Positions 37,411 to 48,107 of a stretch of 64,000 bases of DNA are shown in pieces (within the stretch, counting starts at the first letter, position 1; the number at the start of each line of letters is the position of its first letter). Location of the stretch: NCBI RefSeq assembly GCF_037975245.1, contig NC_092571.1:4137001-4201000 (forward strand), given 5' to 3'. Position numbers and translations under genes: made by a program. Below the pieces are notes generated by a model. It had not been told where the DNA came from. It worked only from the letters and a program-made list of their open reading frames with translations, and did no database searches. Origin of the DNA: Apostichopus japonicus. Taxonomy: Eukaryota; Echinodermata; Holothuroidea; Aspidochirotida; Stichopodidae.

Positions 37411-37447
37411 CACGACGTTTCGGGTATAAACCCTTTAACAAAGTGAG
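37411..37447 (-). ncRNA. Decayed hammerhead motif in Penelope-like 3' tail
   Basis: On the minus strand: CTCAC, TTTGTTAAA in place of CTGATGA, stem II GGG-TTTATA-CCC, GAAAC, GTC, GTG. The 3' half of the core (GAAACGTC), stem II and the CAC/GTG pairing of stem I are intact, but the 5' core box is mutated, so cleavage is not expected. The position fits hammerheads reported in Penelope-like retroelements. Confidence 0.7.
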
Positions 37448-37544
37448 CAAAAAGACTACTAAAACTGTAAACAGCGAACGAAGAAAGATAAAATGGTCCA
37501 ATGCACACACATGAAAGAAGCGAAAAGTAGCAGGGTAAAAGGAC

Positions 37545-38218
37545 TTACAACAAATCGAATTTAGAGTTTAAACCATAAGGGGATAAGGTGCCAAGTCGGA
37601 AAATTAGTCTATTTTCGGATTTAAGACGATCGATATCAGTGCCTTTGGGGGACAGAGCACACGTAACTGAAAAGTCAGTGATCTTACAGGGGGAGGGGGA
37701 ATTGAAGTGAGAGGCAACAGGGTAACCAGGAAACTTGAATTTGATGGAGCGTAAGTGTTCGGTAATACGGTCTGCCAGTCTTCGCTTGGTTTCACCTATG
37801 TAAAGTAAATTACAACGTTTACATATGATAACATAAATTACATTAGTGGAAATACAAGAAAAGTGATGTTTGATTATAAAAGAGTTTTTAGGGCCAGTGA
37901 TACGAAGCATAGTATTTGAGGTGACATATTTGCAGGTATTACATCTACTGCGGTTACAAGGGTAGGTGCCGGGAGTGTCGACAGGGATGGGCTGAGGATG
38001 CGATGCCCTCACCAAATGATCCGCCAGGTTGTTCAGTCGCCTGTAAGCTGTAATAGGCATCTCCGTGAAAACTTCCTTGGTGGTGGGGTCACGTGTGAGA
38101 GTTTTGAAGTTCCTGTATACGGTGTGGCGAATGTGTTGTAATAAGGGATGGAAAGGAAGTGTGAGGGGAATGCGGTCGGTGTTAGTGACGTCGTTGGTGG
38201 GTTCCAGAGTCGATTCAA
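37545..38218 (-). pseudogene. Penelope-like GIY-YIG endonuclease fragment
   Basis: The upstream part (38218-38033, containing IPLTLPFHPLLQHIRHTVYR in a shifted frame) is separated by a frameshift from the main open frame 38060-37545. The main frame contains NNLADHLVRASHPQP, a zinc-like motif RCNTCKYV, then the GIY-YIG nuclease core VIYVIICKRCNLLYIGETKR with RITEHLRSI and a conserved ESENR-like helix (LKSENRLIFRLGTL). The domain nicks DNA for target-primed reverse transcription. The alternative of a bacterial-type UvrC/GIY-YIG protein is excluded by the linker and length. Confidence 0.85.
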
Positions 38219-39790
38219 TATGCAGATGACGTCACGTGTTTGGTTTCGAATCTGGGCTCCTTTCGCGCCCTCTCGGAGGATTTATATATCTTTGAGAGAG
38301 CTACCGGGCCTAAGTTGAATCCGAACAAGACAAAGGGCCTTCGCCTTGGGAGCTGGAGAAACAGAGACTTACCAGTGGGTGGATCGTGGTCGGATCAGAA
38401 TATCAAAATTAATGGTATGGTTCGGCTACGGGGCACCTTGTGATGTCACCTGGAACGAGAGGGCTGAGGTATTTGAGAGCAGGCTCAAAACCTTTGGCAA
38501 CCGCTGGCTTTCGATCTTGGGTAAAGTCATTGTTATGAATCGTTTCGTTTCGCCCATCTTGTGGTACCCGGGCGCGGTGTACCTAATTCCGCGTCGCGTC
38601 CTGGTGCGGTTGGAGAGAGCGCCATTTTCATTCTTTGGTCGGGTGGTACAGAGCTTATTTAAGCAATTGTTTGTAGCGGTAACTGACCCAGGGTTGCCTT
38701 GTCCAGATTTTGTACGATTTTGGGGCATGTTGCACTTGCGTCGATGGGTCCGTCGCTGTTTAGCAACAGAGAACCACATAGTAGTATTCCGAGCAGGGTG
38801 GTGCGTGTCATTTGTTCCGCTCTTTTTGAGTTACCCCATGTTGACCTGTCACGGCCGGCCCTCGTTCACAGTTCCTTGCGGGAAAGGGCCTTAAATGCAT
38901 TATTAGTACAGGGACGTCATCCTGCCAAAGTATGGCGTTCGGTGCATTCAAGGCTGAATAATTGCAGGCATTGTTTCTTTGTTTCAAGATTTGTGGGAGA
39001 GGTTTCAGACCTGGACCGACCGTGTAACGGGAGACCGTTCATGGTCGGTAGGACAGGGCTTTGTTTTATATGGGGTAGATCCTCCAGTTTGTTCTGTTGC
39101 TGTGTTACACCGTATTATTTGTGTGTTTTTTTTCTATTTTGAAAATTACTTATTTAGAGGAATAGATGTCATATAGTTTTTAGGGGAAAATTTGCTTGTT
39201 GGCAGGCTGTCCTGGAGGCGGTGAAGTCTGACATTCGCTTTCAGGTTGCAGGCGATTTTCGCCGTTTATCTGGGGCTGCCTTTTTTGGACGCTGATGTGC
39301 TGGGGAGGGATGTTTTGTTTCGCTGCGTACTGGTCGTCCTTTTTTAGTTTGTTGAATGTTCCAGTGGGTGGTTGGGGGGTCTTTCTCTGCTGGTCGGAGG
39401 GCGTACTTACTCTTTCTTTCGGCTCGCTTGACTTGAGGTTTCTTTGTCAGAGTGGGCTGGTTTGGTAGTGCCGTTTGGCCGTGTCGTTTAGATCCCCGCA
39501 GCGCGGGTCACGTAAAATGTAATCCTGAAATAGCCTTGAAAGCATTGCACGTTTGTTTTGGGACTGTGACATTGTTTTTCGGCTATGGGAGTGGCTTCAG
39601 GCTTTTTTTCGGAAGGAATTACTGGTCATCGTTTATGGTCGGGGCATAGATTTTTATTATACGGGGTTGATCCCGCGAATTATCCCGAGGGTGTTTTGGG
39701 TATTCTGTTGTATGTATCCTGTCAGGGGGTCGATCAAAATAACACTCTTAGTTGTACTACTTAAGGAATCTCTAATTATGTAACTGCAGT
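38212..39790 (+). pseudogene. Tx1-clade LINE ORF2 fragment (from YADD to C-terminus)
   Basis: Opens at IQYADDVTCLVSN with the reverse transcriptase active site, then PNKTKGLRLGSW, SWSDQNIKINGMV, LSILGKVIVMNRFVSPILW, a degraded thumb/connection region (ERALNALLVQGRHPAKVW), and a C-terminal HVFWDCD motif followed by FRLWEWLQAFF. Several frameshifts. The 5' end is cut off at the junction with the Penelope-like element. It belongs to a different subfamily from the LINE at 18.65-29.2 kb but is closely related to the fragment at 50.1 kb. Confidence 0.8.
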
Positions 39791-39991
39791 ACCGTATCTC
39801 ATTTGCATAAATGTGTGTGTAACAATAGACTTAATACTAGTAGTCGTACCTTTAAATTCCTTGGGCGGTTTTTGGAATGTTGCCTCTGTGGAAAATTAGG
39901 CATAGAGATACTCACTTCGCTCACTGACGTCCTGCTGTAGAGATTGGGAGACGATTTGGTCGGGGACCAGCACAGTGAAAAAAAAAAAAAT

Positions 39992-40120
39992 TTTGAAAGT
40001 GAAGTCAACGTATTTTGAAAGTCAACATATTGTGAAAGTCAACGTATTGTGAAAGTCAACGTATTGTGAAATTCAACGTATTTTGAAAGTCAACGTATTG
40101 TGAAAGTCTACGTATTGCGT
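39992..40120 (+). repeat. 17-bp minisatellite
   Basis: About seven copies of TGAAAGTCAACGTATTT or TGAAAGTCAACGTATTG, following a poly-A run. Located in the 3' tail of the Tx1 fragment. Confidence 0.9.
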
Positions 40121-40569
40121 GAACCAGGTTTTGGATTGGAGCCGTGACCTGGTGGTAGCTTGTGACCTGAGAATTAGGTCAGACATTGGCTGAGAGGCGA
40201 CATGCGATGTTCCTTTCGACTGCTTGAGAGGCAGAGATAGAGTCTTTATCCTGGAACTGGAGAGAAAGCCGTGTCGAGCCTAACCTGCATTATTCGTATT
40301 ATTATTATTCATTTGTATTTCTAAGTTTTATTGTAGGAGGCCTCAAGTAACTTATGGTTTCATATAATAAAGTAAATTTTTGTGTTTAAACCTCGTATCG
40401 CTTCTTTTATCGAGTCTATGTGTCAGGCCTGCACCTGTTCCAAGGACCTTGTAGGGGTACCTTGTGACATATCCCTTTTAACTTAAGAAACATGTATGGC
40501 TCAATATATGTCATGCAGTGTTTCGTGGGAGGGTCGATCCGTGGGAGCTGGTTCTTGTAGCGTTGAAAA
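40121..40569. other. Anonymous sequence between minisatellite and duplication
   Basis: Contains a polyadenylation-like ATAATAAAGTAAATTT near 40362-40380 on the plus strand, so it may be the end of a transcribed repeat. No coding motif. Confidence 0.35.
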
Positions 40570-41890
40570 GTGACCTCAGGATCCAAATCAAGGACGATAT
40601 TAACGCTTTTCGAGACCTGTTTTCTCGGGCCGCTGGTGTTCAAGATTAGGGGAATGGTAGGCCTACGGGCCGGCCGACCGTTTGCACTTTTGTGGAGGTT
40701 TCATATTCAGTTCGGTGTTAGGGGTTGTGGGGTTCTTGTGGGTGTGTGTGGTAATTTTGTGTTGCTGAGTTTGGTTGGGACCGTTAGGGTTTGGTTTTTA
40801 TTGCCTTTTAGACGGTGACGTTTTGGATTCCGCTAGATAATTAGCATACAAGCTCCGATGAGGACTGCTTTAACTCCCGGGTACTCGCACTCCGACTTCA
40901 GAAGCAGTCTTAATATATATGACGGTTATTTTTATATGAATACAACAGCTTTCATATCTCGGCATATCTTGTCACGTAAAACACGTAGTTTTGAATTGCT
41001 AGCTGGAATGTGTTGAGAAGAATCCCTATACAAAGAAAATCTCTGTTTATCCGAGACAACTGTCAATCACTTAACTGATTAATGAGAGCAGAATAACATA
41101 GCTGCTTTTTTTTCTTTCTTGAGCATTGTTACACCTTGTAGGATTCAAAAACAATCAACGAATGAAGTGGACTCATCCATGAAATAAAGCAACTATTCGA
41201 CTTGTTTGCCTGTATGTAGGAAACACAGAAGAGAAATTACACTTCCGGGTTTTACTTTCACAACTCAAAGCAACATGTGTTTTAAAAAGTTGGAATTAAA
41301 TTTTCTCACGAATGTCATTTATAAAGAGTCTTTATAGTAACTTTAATTAAAATTTTTAACAACTTAATCAGTTATGAATAATTGACGTAAGATTCCACAG
41401 TGTGACGTTGCAGTGTAGACACCTATACCTCGTGAATCACGACTAAGTTAACCATTCTTCCAGCTGAAGTATTAAGCAAAAAGTATTAATATTAGTTCTC
41501 TCAGTTGAACACTTTAGAATCATTTCGAGAGATTCTAGATATAATTCCTGTTCATTTATGAAATCAATATCAGATTTATCAAGTGTTTTACGTTCCACAA
41601 AACGAGATTAGAACACACAGAAGCATCCTTTATCTCATGTACTTGAACAAAGCTTGTTAAATCAATGTTTATGCGTATACCTTTAATACATTTATCTAAC
41701 GCTTGAGTCTGTGAATGTTAAAACATTGAACTTACTGCAACGTTGTAACACAAGACAAGATTGACCACACAATACTTTACAATGTAAAAGCGTGAACTCC
41801 TTGTTGTAATTGTAGTGTAGAGATACGCATTGTGATTCGATCAAGGCGGTTAATCATTAATTTATAGGATGTAGTACTCGAGGGCCCGCG
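40570..41890 (+). repeat. 1.3 kb direct repeat, copy A
   Basis: Starts GTGACCTCAGGATCCAAATC and ends GTACTCGAGGGCCCGCG. It matches copy B along its length with indels, for example a roughly 90-bp stretch around 41130-41230 absent from B. Contains TTTAGACGGTGACG and TTCCGCTAGA, and the later block TGTCAATCACTTAACTGAT also found at 51.8 kb. No open reading frame of note. Confidence 0.85.
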
Positions 41891-42034
41891 CCATTTTAAA
41901 GTAGCTCTGCCATGTAGGAATTTGTCATGACGAAAATTATCCATGCTGGTTGAGTTTCAATATAATAACAGAACAATAAAGAGGGTGTTTAACCCAATAA
42001 GGTGAGAGTAACCTACGGATCAACTGACCAACAA

Positions 42035-43358
42035 GTGACCTACGGATCCAAATCAAGGCCAATATTATCGCTTTTCGAGACCTGTTTTCTCGGGCCGCTT
42101 GTACTCACGATTAGGGGGAATGGTAGGCCTACGGGCGTGCCGACCCATTTGCACTTTTGAAAAAGGTAACCTATTTAGCTCAGTGTCGGGGGTTGGAGGA
42201 TTAACTGGGTGTGTGTGGTAATTTATGTTGCTGATTTTAGTTACAATACGATTAGGGTTTGGTTTTGAGCGCCTTTTAGACGGTGACGATTTCGATTCCG
42301 CTAGACAGTTTCACATAAAAGCTCCGATGAGGACTGCTTTGATTCCCAGGTTCTGGCACTCCGACTTAAGAAGCAGTCTTTATATAGATATGATTGTTTT
42401 CATATGAATAAAACAGCTTTCATATCTCGACATATCTTGTCACGTAAAACGCGTAGTTTTGACATGCTTGCTTGCTAGCTGGAATGTGTTGAAAGAATCC
42501 ATATACAAAGAAAATATCTGTTTATCCGAGAAAGCTGTCAATCACTTAACTGATAAATGAAAGCAGAATAAGATAGTGTGCTTGTTTCCTTCTTGAGCAT
42601 TGTTTCACCTCGTAGGATTCAAAAACAAAGAGAAATTACACTTCCGGGTTTTACTTTCACAAATCAAAGCAACATGTGTTTAAAAAAGTTGGAATTAAAT
42701 TTTCTCACGAATGTCATTTATAAAGAGTCTTTATTATAACTTTAATTTAAAGTTTTAAAAACTTAATCAGTTATGAATAATTGACGTAAGATTCCACAAT
42801 GTGACGTTACAGTGTAAACACCTATACCTCGTGAATCACGACTAAGTTAACCATTCTTCCAGCTGAAGTATTAAGCAAAAAGTATTAATATTAGTTCTCT
42901 CAGTTGAACACTTTAGAATCATTTCTAGAGATTCGAGATAGAATTCCTGTTGGTGTATGAAATCAATATCATATTTATCAAGTGTTTCACGTTCCACAAA
43001 ACGAGATTAGAACACACAGAAGCATCCTCTATCTTATATACTTGAACAAAGCTTGTTAAATCACTGTTTATGCGTATACCTTTAATACATTTATCTAACG
43101 CTTGAGTCTAATACTTGAGTCTGTGAAGGTAACAAAAATTAACTTACTGCAATGTTGTACACAAGGTTGTAAGGCATGATTGACCTTACAATACTTACAA
43201 TGTAAAAGCTGATAGTTATATTCGAACTCCTTGTTGCAATTGTAGTGTAGAGATACGAATTGATGGTTTCCGTCATCAGTAAATGTATACTCAAAATTGT
43301 GATTCTATCAAGACGGTTAATCATTAATTTATAGGATGTAGTACTCGAGGACCCGCGA
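42035..43358 (+). repeat. 1.3 kb direct repeat, copy B
   Basis: Starts GTGACCTACGGATCCAAATC and ends GTACTCGAGGACCCGCG; about 145 bp separate it from copy A. The pair looks like a tandem duplication of a LINE 3' tail or a pair of long terminal repeats; I see no primer-binding site or gag/pol to support the latter. Confidence 0.85.
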
Positions 43359-43580
43359 GTTGTTACTCCAACAAGGTGATAAATCTAGCATGTATCACTA
43401 GTGTTACACATATCATGTGATAATAACAAAGAGCGAATATCATTGTTCATGAATATAGTCGCAATCAGATTGAGATATACCATTCATATATTAAATATGA
43501 GACGGAACTGATCCTTGAGTGATAGTAAAATCACATCTTGTTGTGAACTCCACGACAAGTGAACAACAACAGTGAAAAAC

Positions 43581-43775
43581 ATCGAATGATTTTCGGCCTT
43601 TTGGCTAAGATCGTGTGTAGTATCTGTTCCCTTTCGAGGGGAATGGTGATTCACACCCGACGATGATCACACAGTCACAGTCCCGATGCAAGGGGACTGG
43701 GGTTGAGAGCGGATCAGTTGTTTGGTAGTTTGATTTTCGTGCCCAGGTTCTCTCCTGGGTGACTTTTCTTAAAAA
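43581..43775 (+). ncRNA. U2 snRNA-headed repeat (SINE-like or chimeric snRNA pseudogene)
   Basis: The first about 45 bases (ATCG, then TTTTCGGCCTTTTGGCTAAG, ATC, TGTGTAGTATCTGTTC) match the 5' end of U2 snRNA, including the branch-site-pairing region GTAGTA. After that the sequence leaves U2 and continues into a body shared with 16961-17124, ending in a T-rich GATTTTCG, a hairpin GCCCAGG/CCTGGG and ACTTTTCTTAAAAA. A snRNA-derived SINE fits best; a 5'-retro-chimera is the alternative. Not a functional U2. Confidence 0.7.
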
Positions 43776-43799
43776 GTGTTTTGTTTGCAAGACGCTTTT

Positions 43800-45060
43800 C
43801 CAGGTTAAAGTGATAGCGTCTTGTCGATCCGACAAGGGGGTGTACACACATTAAAAAACTAAAAAACAACTTTTAACAGCCCTACCAACGGAGAAATAAT
43901 CCAAACCATGATACCAAAAATATCATTCAAGAACGAGATAGAATTTAAGTAATGGGTATGAAATGTATTCGATTCGATACAAACAATTTCGCTATAAGTT
44001 TTCTTCATAATGTGAGCTACAACGGTAAATATCAAGCATTGAAATATGGTACGATATAACATGGCTTACAATATAACTACATGTCATCTCATATAGCTGC
44101 TATAAACAGTGCAAAGTGTTTTATGACTGTTATCTATCTTCGGTTGGTCCGTTCTGTTACAGCATCTTACTACGCCGATTCTTCCGGTATTGTCCCCATG
44201 TCACCCCTCCCTGTGCTTGTAAATCAATTGTTGTGCCACCACAATCATGCAACATGTTAACTTTATCAATACGGGAATACTTTTGATCAAAGTTACACTC
44301 ATAACGTTCAAGTCTTCTATACCTGGATATGCGTCTAGAATTGAACATTTTTATTCTGAACTAAAGAAGGACTTTTCATTTCACAGACGAGTATTGAAGG
44401 ATGATAATAAATGGTAAACAGACGATAAGTATGCTGTAAAAGGAGAAGATCATTCCCGGAAAAGTAATTATGAAACAGATGATCGTAGGTTCCAACATCT
44501 CCTTCTTGAAGGTTTAGAATATAAAACCAAAATCATATAAGTACGATGGATAATCTCCGTGTGAGTATTCTACTTGAACTAGATTTTCGATATGACTGAC
44601 TAGGGGCAGAATTGAAACTTTATAACAATATATTCCTATCCCATAAATCCTACTTTTGATAAAAGAAATCCAATTATTCATTTTACGAAGAGCTTTGCAA
44701 AATTACCACAAAAAACAACTATTTTTTACAGCTATAGCAATATATAGGCTTACAAACAGTGAAAGATCAGATAACACGCATTGAACAAAAACATATTTCA
44801 AATCAATTACTTGAATATTTAAAACTTCCTTTGGCTTAATGGTTTGCACACAAAAGGAATCATTAGCGTAATAATAATAATCCTGATTCATTTACCAAAC
44901 AGTTGGTTGCTTAACAAACGATTATTTACATTATTCTTTTTTCGTTTTTGTTAAATTTCGAAGAAATTGTTATGGGAAAAATTAATTGTCAGATACGAGT
45001 CGAATATGTGAACTAACATTATAGTATAAACTGAAATAGAAAAAAGACTACATGGAATGT
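43800..45060. other. Anonymous AT-rich sequence
   Basis: Short open frames exist on the minus strand (43859-44062, 44157-44348, 44703-44891) but none has a recognisable domain, splice support or a paralogue in the window. Confidence 0.4.
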
Positions 45061-45271
45061 CCCCATAATTGAGTTTCGTTTCGTTTATTCTGTCATTAAA
45101 TCACAATGATGTACAATCGTTAATACATAGTTATGGCAATGAGACAGCGGGACCAGAAGTACAGTAATTCCATGTGCTGTGCACGTAAGTACACATATGA
45201 CATATATTAGAGAAAACCAGAGAAATGAGATGTGACTCAATATTGACAAATGATGTGTATTGTTTTATATA

Positions 45272-45441
<170 letters not shown>

Positions 45442-45540
45442 AAACAATACCCATCATTTATGAGTGAAGATAAAATAGCCATTAACCACAAATAACCTAG
45501 TTCCATATAAGATATGATATTCATGTGGCATATAACTTAC

Positions 45541-46030
45541 CAAACACACGGTATATGTGTTGTAAGAGAATCGGAGAGGCAGCCTCTTTGTAGATAGCTA
45601 TCTGCTTTAGGTTGACGTGATAAGTTCCAGCATCTCCTGGTTGGATATCTCGAATTCGGAACGAAAATTGGTCAAAGTACCCCGACGAGTTCCAGAAGTT
45701 TAGGTCTTCAACTTGGAAAGTATAACGATCATAGGTATGATCTTTATAATACCTGAACATATCAGAGTAGAGAAATTGAGCTCGAGGAACAGCATCATTG
45801 GTAGTCAGCTCGGTGAAGTTCAAATCTATTCTAAGTACATATATATGTATATAGGCTATATAAGAAAATAGAATATTTGGAAACGATAAATCACAGCCTA
45901 CAACCACGTAACAGTCTGTTGAATTTGCTGTTAGTGCATCTTGACAGTGATAATCACAATCAATATCTTCGGAAAAAGACAAAGTGATTAGACAAATGAA
46001 CAAATAAGGTAACACAGGTAAAAATTCCAT
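45541..46030 (-). CDS. Immunoglobulin-like exon with signal peptide
   Basis: Minus-strand open frame starting MEFLPVLPYLFICLITLSFS, a good signal peptide, then a mature part with CDYHC, DCYVVVGCDLSF (first conserved cysteine region), LNFTEL, a strand FSFRIRDI and the hallmark PGDAGTYHVNL (D-x-G-x-Y of an Ig V-like domain). It ends at TTTG|GTAAGT, a phase-1 donor, as is usual for Ig exons, so downstream exons should lie to the left but are not recognised. The expected second cysteine in YxC is replaced by V, so disulphide pairing must differ. A stretch ILFSYIAYIHIYVL is an insertion relative to the neighbouring paralogue and may reflect microsatellite growth. Function unknown; a secreted or surface recognition protein is plausible. 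Confidence 0.6.
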
Positions 46031-46102
46031 ATTGATGGATAACGATAATTTGACAATAATTCGCAGGAGATATGATAGATGTAGCAACTTCAGTAAATGC
46101 AA

Positions 46103-47028
46103 TACAGACTTAAAATCTGTCTGAAAAGCGTAGATCGCCGTTTATCAATCAAAACGGCAAGTCGTTCACAAGTACCGCACGTACACACACATACACACAC
46201 TTGCACGCACCCGTACATGTACGTGTTTTCATTTGAATAGTGAATGTGTGGGTCCAAAATGAAAATGGTCAGGATGACAAGGAAGTGAAGTTTGTATGGT
46301 TACGTCACAATGAAATTCAATTTAAGTTGTAGTTTCCGGAGAAGGTAGTCTGCTGATGTCTGCAGTTATGTTACAACCTTTCACGGATTGAAGTATTGGA
46401 TATATGGTAGATGATATAGCATTGATGATTTTATTTTATACATGCAGTTCAAACATTTTCATGTGTCTGTAATCTGTCAAGCGTTAAAGGTATACATTTG
46501 ATTGTCAAGTGATTTTTACATCAATACAATCGAACCCAACCGGATTCAAAACGGATGGAGTTCTTATATCTATCAATCAAACCATGTCTTTGGGATAAAT
46601 GAAGATCTCTATAATTGAAGCCCGTTTATATTTCAAAAACTTTACCAAATCTGCCGATTATTACTGAAACTGAGGCTGCAGCTTTATAGAATTTGGACGT
46701 AATCTTTAATAGGTTATTAAGAATATTTCATGTGATTTTCCAATATGTTTGGCATGTTCTCAATGAACTAAAAAACGACCACTTCGATGTTTATGTTTTT
46801 AATAATTCAATATTCCAGCCAACTGACCCAACAACGATTTGGAGTGCATCCCGTGCTAGAGATGTGGAGGGTGGGAAACTACTCCTGTCGCGAATAATTA
46901 ATAGAATACATCGAGTTTGATTCAAAGTGAAGATGTATTAGTTCAAGTCCTTGGCATTTTTATTTCTTATTGTCCTCAAATGGCATAGTTCCATGTAAGC
47001 TATGGCATTCATAGGGCATATAACTTAC
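46103..47028. other. Spacer between the two Ig-like exons
   Basis: Contains the reading frame 46693-46920 (75 aa, plus strand) with no recognisable domain. The sequence just upstream of both Ig-like exons is partly similar (for example TTTATCAATCAAAACGG), as expected for a tandem duplication that includes the promoter region. Confidence 0.4.
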
Positions 47029-47479
47029 CAACTATACGGTATGTGTGGTGTAAGAGAATCGGACCGTTATTTCTGTCGTAATAGTCTATCTCCCTTAGAT
47101 TGACGTGATAACTCCCAGCATCTCCTGGTCGTATATCTTGGATTCGGAACGAAAAGTTGTAAAACACCCCCGATGAATTCCTGAACAGGTGTTCAACTTG
47201 GAATATATAACGATCGTAAGTATGATCCTATTACCACCGGAACGTACCAGAGTGAAGAATGGGAGTTCGATGATCAGCATCATCGGTAGCCAGCTCGGTG
47301 AAGTTCAAATCTAATCTACAAATATTTGGAAACGATAAGTCACAACTTACAACCACATAGCAGTCAATATAATTTACTGTAGGTCCATCTTGACAGTGAT
47401 AATCACACTCAATAGCCTCAGAAAGTGACAACGTGATAAGAAAAATGAAAGAATAAGGTAAAGCAGACGAAAATCCCAC
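47029..47479 (-). pseudogene. Immunoglobulin-like paralogue with two adjacent stops
   Basis: Starts MGFSSALPYSFIFLITLSLS and matches the 45541-46030 exon throughout: CDYHCQDGPT, DCYVVVSCDLSF, LDLNFTEL, then after HSGTFRW two consecutive stops (TAA TAG) replace the YYK codons of the paralogue. The same frame continues DHTYDRYIFQVE, NFSFRIQDIRPGDAGSYHVN and ends at the same TTG|GTAAGT donor. Loss is by substitution, not frameshift. Tandem paralogues suggest a locally duplicated gene family. Confidence 0.75.
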
Positions 47480-48107
47480 ATCGATAGATTACGTTAAAAT
47501 TACTATTATTAACCGTAAGTACGATGTATGTAGTAACCGCAGTTAATGCAACACTGTTCGCAATATGTCTGCAAGGCGATTAGCGTTTTTTATCAATCAA
47601 AACAGAGTTTTGCTTGCATACCTACCTGCAAATTTTTACACTTGTGTGGGTTTTCATTTGAATAAATAATAAAACTGATCAGGATAATAATGAAATTATA
47701 TATTTGGCTGTGACAGGTCACCAGTGATGACTGCCAAAAAGGTACATGAAAATATCTTTTAGATATTTTATCAAATAGGATATGGTATTTTATGACGTGT
47801 ATGATGAATACTCATGTCTGCCATAACGATCGGGGCATTTAAGATTTTCAACTTTAGTTTTCATACTGATTGAGCTATTTTTTCTGTGGTGATATAACGA
47901 AATTGACATCGCTTCGAATTTTTGGCATTTTATTTTAACATCCAATTCACGCATAAGTCTACCGCTTATTACTACAAATAAAGACTGTAAAAATCAAACT
48001 AAGATACCTTCATAGTTTTCCCAATATCCTTTTGTTGGACCACAGCACCCGTCAGGCGTTCTAGGCATCCATTTGTAGCCATATTGAAACATTTAAGTGA
48101 CGATATT

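Larger units (their letters stand above)
37373..38219 (-). mobile_element. Penelope-like element, 5' truncated
   Basis: Retains the linker and GIY-YIG endonuclease coding region, a stop at 37545-37547 and a 3' untranslated tail ending against the TA microsatellite. The reverse transcriptase is absent: at 38212-38219 the sequence switches to a Tx1 LINE on the other strand. The tail contains a decayed hammerhead, as expected for many animal Penelope-like elements. Confidence 0.8.

Noticed and set aside
40570-43358. LTR retrotransposon with 1.3 kb LTRs
   Set aside because: Only 145 bp lie between the copies, with no gag/pol, primer-binding site or polypurine tract and no terminal TG...CA pair that I can support.
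43581-43775. Functional U2 snRNA gene
   Set aside because: Only the first about 45 nt match U2; the Sm-site region and the 3' stem-loops of U2 are absent.
46693-46920. 75-codon plus-strand open frame
   Set aside because: No recognisable domain, no splice or paralogue support; probably a chance frame.
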